This document shows, one piece after another, positions 61,246 to 64,000 of a stretch of 64,000 nucleotides of DNA (its first letter is position 1; each line of letters begins with the position of its first letter). This stretch comes from Corynebacterium sp. MSK041 (GTDB taxonomy: Bacteria > Actinomycetota > Actinomycetes > Mycobacteriales > Mycobacteriaceae): the NCBI RefSeq assembly GCF_030232265.1, contig NZ_JASPJK010000001.1:1-64000 (forward strand). Direction: 5' to 3'. The notes beneath the pieces were generated by a model that was not told where the DNA came from, made no database searches, and was given only the letters and a program-made list of their open reading frames with translations. Position numbers and translations under genes: made by a program.

Positions 61246-62649
61246 GTGACTTTGTGGGCAACCTACCTGCTCGTAGCACTCGTCTCCTTGGCGGCGGCGG
61301 GCGTGATCAAGATGATCGAGTCCGCGCTCATCCCCATTTCCAAAGCGCGCGTGGAAGCCATGGCCAAAGACGAGGTCAGCGGCGCGCGCGCCTTGCTGCG
61401 CGTGGTGGATTCCAAAACCAACCACCTCAGCATGCTGGCGCTCGTGCAAATGGTGCTGGACACCCTCGCGGCAGTCTTCGCGCTGCTCACGGCGCTGGAG
61501 CTCATTGAATCCCGCGTGTGGGCGATCACGGCCGCGATTCTGGCTGTGGCGTTGCTGCGTTTTGGCCTCATCGGCATAAATGCGCGCCGGGCCGGCAAGC
61601 TGAACCCGTACACGATCTCCCTGCGTGCGGCGCAGATCCTCACCGTCGTGTACACGGTGCTGGGACCGCTGTCCAAGCTGCTCATTCGGGCCAGCAACCT
61701 GGTGACCCCTGGTGAAGAGGACCTGGAAAACCCCTACGCCACGGACGTGGAACTACGCGAAGCGGTGGACATCGCGCAAGAGCAGGGCGTGGTGGAAACC
61801 ACCGAACGCCGCATGATCCAAAACATTTTTGACCTGGCAGACACACAGGCGCGTCAGGTGATGGTGCCCCGCCCGGAAATGGTGTGGATTGAACACGAAA
61901 AATCCGCCGGCCAGGCAGCCAATCTGATGATCCGCTCCGGACACTCCCGCGTCCCCGTTATCGGGGAAAGCGTTGATGACGTGCTGGGCATCGCGTACCT
62001 CAAAGACGTGGTGGCCAAAACCTACAACCGCACTGACGGCGGCACCGGTGTGCGCATCACGGAACTTATGCGCGAACCGATGTACGTCCCCGACTCCAAG
62101 TCGCTGGATGATCTACTGCAGGAAATGCAGCGGGACCAAACCCACATTGCCATCCTGGTGGATGAATACGGTGGCATCGCCGGGCTCATGACCATGGAGG
62201 ACATCCTCGAAGAGATCGTCGGTGAGATCGCCGATGAGTATGACGCGGACGAGGAAGCCCCGATCGAACCGGTGGACAGTGAGGATTCCGCCCCGGACAC
62301 CCGCCTTTTCCGCGCCCAGGCACGCTTGCCATTGGATGATCTGGTGGATTACTTCTCCGACGAGCAGGGCTTCACCTTCGAATTCGACGAGGAAATCACG
62401 GACAACGTTGAAACCGTCGCGGGCCTACTGTCCTACGGCCTGGGCCGCGTGCCCTTGCCAGGCTCCGATGTGGAAGTAGGCGGCATCCGCTTCACCGCCG
62501 AAGGTGGCCGCGATCGCCGCGGACGCATCAAAGTGCGCACCGTACTCATTGAAGTTCCGGAGTCGCTTATCGACGCCCCCACCTCCGACACCCCCGAACC
62601 CAGCACCTCCGGATCCTCCCGCACCTACCGCCCCGCCCCCAGCGAGTAA
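61246..62649 (+). CDS. HlyC/CorC family transporter-like protein (DUF21, CBS pair)
   Basis: A 467-residue membrane protein. A DUF21-type transmembrane part (residues 1-140, about three to four helices, LLVALVSLAAAGVIKMIESALIP) is followed by two CBS domains (ARQVMVPRPEMVWIEHEKSAG, MREPMYVPDSKSLDDLLQEM). A C-terminal CorC/HlyC domain comes after about residue 330. Relatives take part in magnesium or cobalt transport or efflux. The GTG start follows ybeY. Beyond residue 440 the tail is Ser/Pro/Thr-rich. In other corynebacteria era and recO would come next, but here the HNH gene intervenes. Confidence 0.93.
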   Translation: MTLWATYLLVALVSLAAAGVIKMIESALIPISKARVEAMAKDEVSGARALLRVVDSKTNHLSMLALVQMVLDTLAAVFALLTALELIESRVWAITAAILAVALLRFGLIGINARRAGKLNPYTISLRAAQILTVVYTVLGPLSKLLIRASNLVTPGEEDLENPYATDVELREAVDIAQEQGVVETTERRMIQNIFDLADTQARQVMVPRPEMVWIEHEKSAGQAANLMIRSGHSRVPVIGESVDDVLGIAYLKDVVAKTYNRTDGGTGVRITELMREPMYVPDSKSLDDLLQEMQRDQTHIAILVDEYGGIAGLMTMEDILEEIVGEIADEYDADEEAPIEPVDSEDSAPDTRLFRAQARLPLDDLVDYFSDEQGFTFEFDEEITDNVETVAGLLSYGLGRVPLPGSDVEVGGIRFTAEGGRDRRGRIKVRTVLIEVPESLIDAPTSDTPEPSTSGSSRTYRPAPSE

Positions 62650-62658
62650 CGGGTTGAA

Positions 62659-62685
62659 GGACACCGTGTGTGTCCGAACGTTTTT
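62659..62685 (+). terminator. Terminator after the corC-like gene
   Basis: GGACAC (62659-62664) and GTGTCC (62670-62675) form a 6-bp stem with a 5-nt loop, followed 5 nt later by TTTTT. It ends the hrcA-to-corC-like run before the HNH insertion. Confidence 0.6.
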
Positions 62686-62853
62686 CGCGGTCCTTAACTT
62701 TTTAGGTTTCGAGGGAACCGGGGTGTTTATGCTGGCAGCCGCCATGTTCTGCAGTCTCCTATGCGCGCGGTAGCGCGCACCCCCTGTGGATAACTTTCAA
62801 CTATTCACATACCCTGTTCGCGCGTTTTTGGTTTTCGGTTTAGTGTGCGTGGC

Positions 62854-63948
62854 ATGAACACTTTTGCAGCACTAGTCGCGGGTTTAACCAACCCGATCGA
62901 GACCCTGGCATCCTTTGATGCCCAGGTCCTCCTCGACGCTGGCTGCAAACCAGCCCTTGTGCGCGAATGGACCAAAGTCCACAAGGTCTACCACGGGCCC
63001 ACCAAGTTCACCCGCAAACAAGCCAACGCGATCAAGATAGCTCGCTCGACGAAGAAGTCCTTGGATCAGCTTGCCTACATCGAATCATGTCTTGCCGGGA
63101 TCACAGACCCCGGCAAGACATGGGAGTTACGCCTGGCGTTGCTGTCGGTTCCAGGCAATTATGAGACGTTGCAGCGTCGGGCGAAAGACATCATCCCCGA
63201 AGTGGACACGCCTGCCCCGGAGCCAACAATCCGGTTTGGTCGCTCACGTAAACAGTCCCGCCCCATGAACATTATGGGACCAGAACACGACATGGCAGCC
63301 ATCGAGTACGCACTACGCCAAAAAATCACCAGCGATGGGCCTGCCGGCCCACAGATGTACGAAGCATTCATGACCATCCTGGGTCTTCGCCCCGACACTG
63401 TGGGCGAGACTCCAGCTCGGATTGCTCCTGCTGTGCCCCGCCCACTGATCCTCATCCCACTAGAAGAACACATCAAGATCATCAGTGGTGTAGGCGATGA
63501 CATCATCCTGGGGCTTACCGATGGCACCACCATGACCGGTGCGGAATACTTGGCCCAGAATTTTGGGGACGTTCTAGAAGTAGCGATGTTCCACCCACAA
63601 CAAGGTGCGGTCAACCTGTATGACACGCAACGGTTTGCTAACCAGAAACAACGCGACCTAGCCAGGGCATTATCACCAATCTGTCCAGTACCGGATTGCC
63701 GGCATGCGGCGGATAACTGTCAGGTCCACCACATCAAAGCCTGGTCGAAGGGTGGGTTAACCAACATGGATAACCTGGCGATGTTGTGCCGGTATCACAA
63801 CCGCACCAACGACGACGACCCAGAACGCAGCTACCACGGCCGGGTGGACAACATCCGGGGCGCACCAATGTGGAGATCACCCCGCGGACACCTCATCCCC
63901 AACACCATCCACCCCTACGGCGCGATGACACTGCTCTACGGTAGATAA
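62854..63948 (+). CDS. DUF222/HNH endonuclease, complete third copy
   Basis: A 364-residue protein with the same order as the 35.6-kb copy: DUF222 region, then HNH (CPVPDC, QVHHIKAW, NMDNLAMLC, RYHN). It keeps three Asp before PERSYHGR and has a different linker (TVGETPARIAPAV) than the inverted copy. The upstream 90 bp share GCGCGCACCCCCTGTGGATA and the final GGTTTTCGGTTTAGTGTGCG with that copy. The ATG at 62854 is preferred over the GTG at 62845 because TAGTGT ends 7 nt before it. A perfect DnaA box is at 62785-62793. Confidence 0.9.
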   Translation: MNTFAALVAGLTNPIETLASFDAQVLLDAGCKPALVREWTKVHKVYHGPTKFTRKQANAIKIARSTKKSLDQLAYIESCLAGITDPGKTWELRLALLSVPGNYETLQRRAKDIIPEVDTPAPEPTIRFGRSRKQSRPMNIMGPEHDMAAIEYALRQKITSDGPAGPQMYEAFMTILGLRPDTVGETPARIAPAVPRPLILIPLEEHIKIISGVGDDIILGLTDGTTMTGAEYLAQNFGDVLEVAMFHPQQGAVNLYDTQRFANQKQRDLARALSPICPVPDCRHAADNCQVHHIKAWSKGGLTNMDNLAMLCRYHNRTNDDDPERSYHGRVDNIRGAPMWRSPRGHLIPNTIHPYGAMTLLYGR

Positions 63949-63960
63949 CCCCACCAACAC

Positions 63961-63995
63961 ATGCCGAAAGCCAGCAACAGCTGGTCTTTCGGCAT
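63961..63995 (+). terminator. Long hairpin after the third HNH gene
   Basis: ATGCCGAAAGCCAGC pairs with GCTGGTCTTTCGGCAT (15 bp with one bulge, AACA loop). It lies at the right edge, so a downstream T-run cannot be checked fully. It differs from the 72-bp element that follows the other two HNH copies. Confidence 0.6.
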
Positions 63996-64000
63996 GCCCA

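Noticed and set aside
5453-62575. The 11-mer as a DnaA box
   Set aside because: The DnaA box is TTATCCACA; the motif has TTATCGACG, which differs at the two central C positions and is not bound by DnaA as far as known.

Overview
The window is a chromosomal segment of a Corynebacterium species, moderately high in GC. The gene order is the familiar corynebacterial run ndk - rne - rplU - rpmA - obgE - proB - 2-hydroxyacid dehydrogenase - proA - nadD - rsfS - phosphatase - degV - comEA - comEC - holA - rpsT - lepA, followed by aecD, brnQ, treS, idi, malQ, fadD and then hemW - hrcA - dnaJ - rsmE - phoH - ybeY - corC-like. As far as I recall the C. glutamicum map, this is collinear with it. I cannot name the species.

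Layout. 0-0.4 kb: the 3' end of a DUF222/HNH endonuclease gene (13E12 family) and a 72-bp inverted-repeat element. 0.6-5.5 kb: a GNAT acetyltransferase, a tandem pair of acyl-CoA dehydrogenases behind a GlxR-like site, ndk, and a phoD phosphatase ruined by an internal deletion. 5.6-25.1 kb: RNA processing, ribosome, proline, NAD and DNA-uptake genes. 25.1-35.4 kb: a peptidase, ribokinase, a secreted PAP2 phosphatase, a four-gene peptide/nickel-type ABC importer with a GntR regulator, and a luciferase-like oxidoreductase. 35.5-36.7 kb: a second, inverted HNH copy with the same 72-bp element. 37-53.4 kb: an aecD-treS-maltokinase-brnQ cluster, an ABC exporter with an in-frame stop near its end, a lipoprotein, idi, an esterase, two tiny membrane proteins, malQ and two tandem acyl-CoA synthetases. 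53.5-55.5 kb: two genes of uncertain function separated by a 16-bp tandem repeat. 55.5-62.7 kb: hemW and a CIRCE-controlled hrcA-dnaJ run. 62.8-64 kb: a third HNH copy, lying between the corC-like gene and the window end.

The most striking feature is not a gene. The 11-mer GCTTATCGACG occurs 22 times (12 on one strand, 10 on the other), against roughly 0.03 expected by chance. The copies lie in many unrelated genes, plus one intergenic copy and one in a different reading frame. This looks like a genome-wide recognition sequence such as a DNA-uptake, recombination or chromosome-organisation site. Its function is unknown to me.

A second theme is leaderless transcription. At 19 starts a -10-like TANNNT lies 7 or 8 nt before the start codon. 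I used this to choose several start codons. Other points of note are a GntR gene whose ribosome binding site points to an ATT start, a CIRCE element with a third half-site, and several perfect palindromes in promoter regions.
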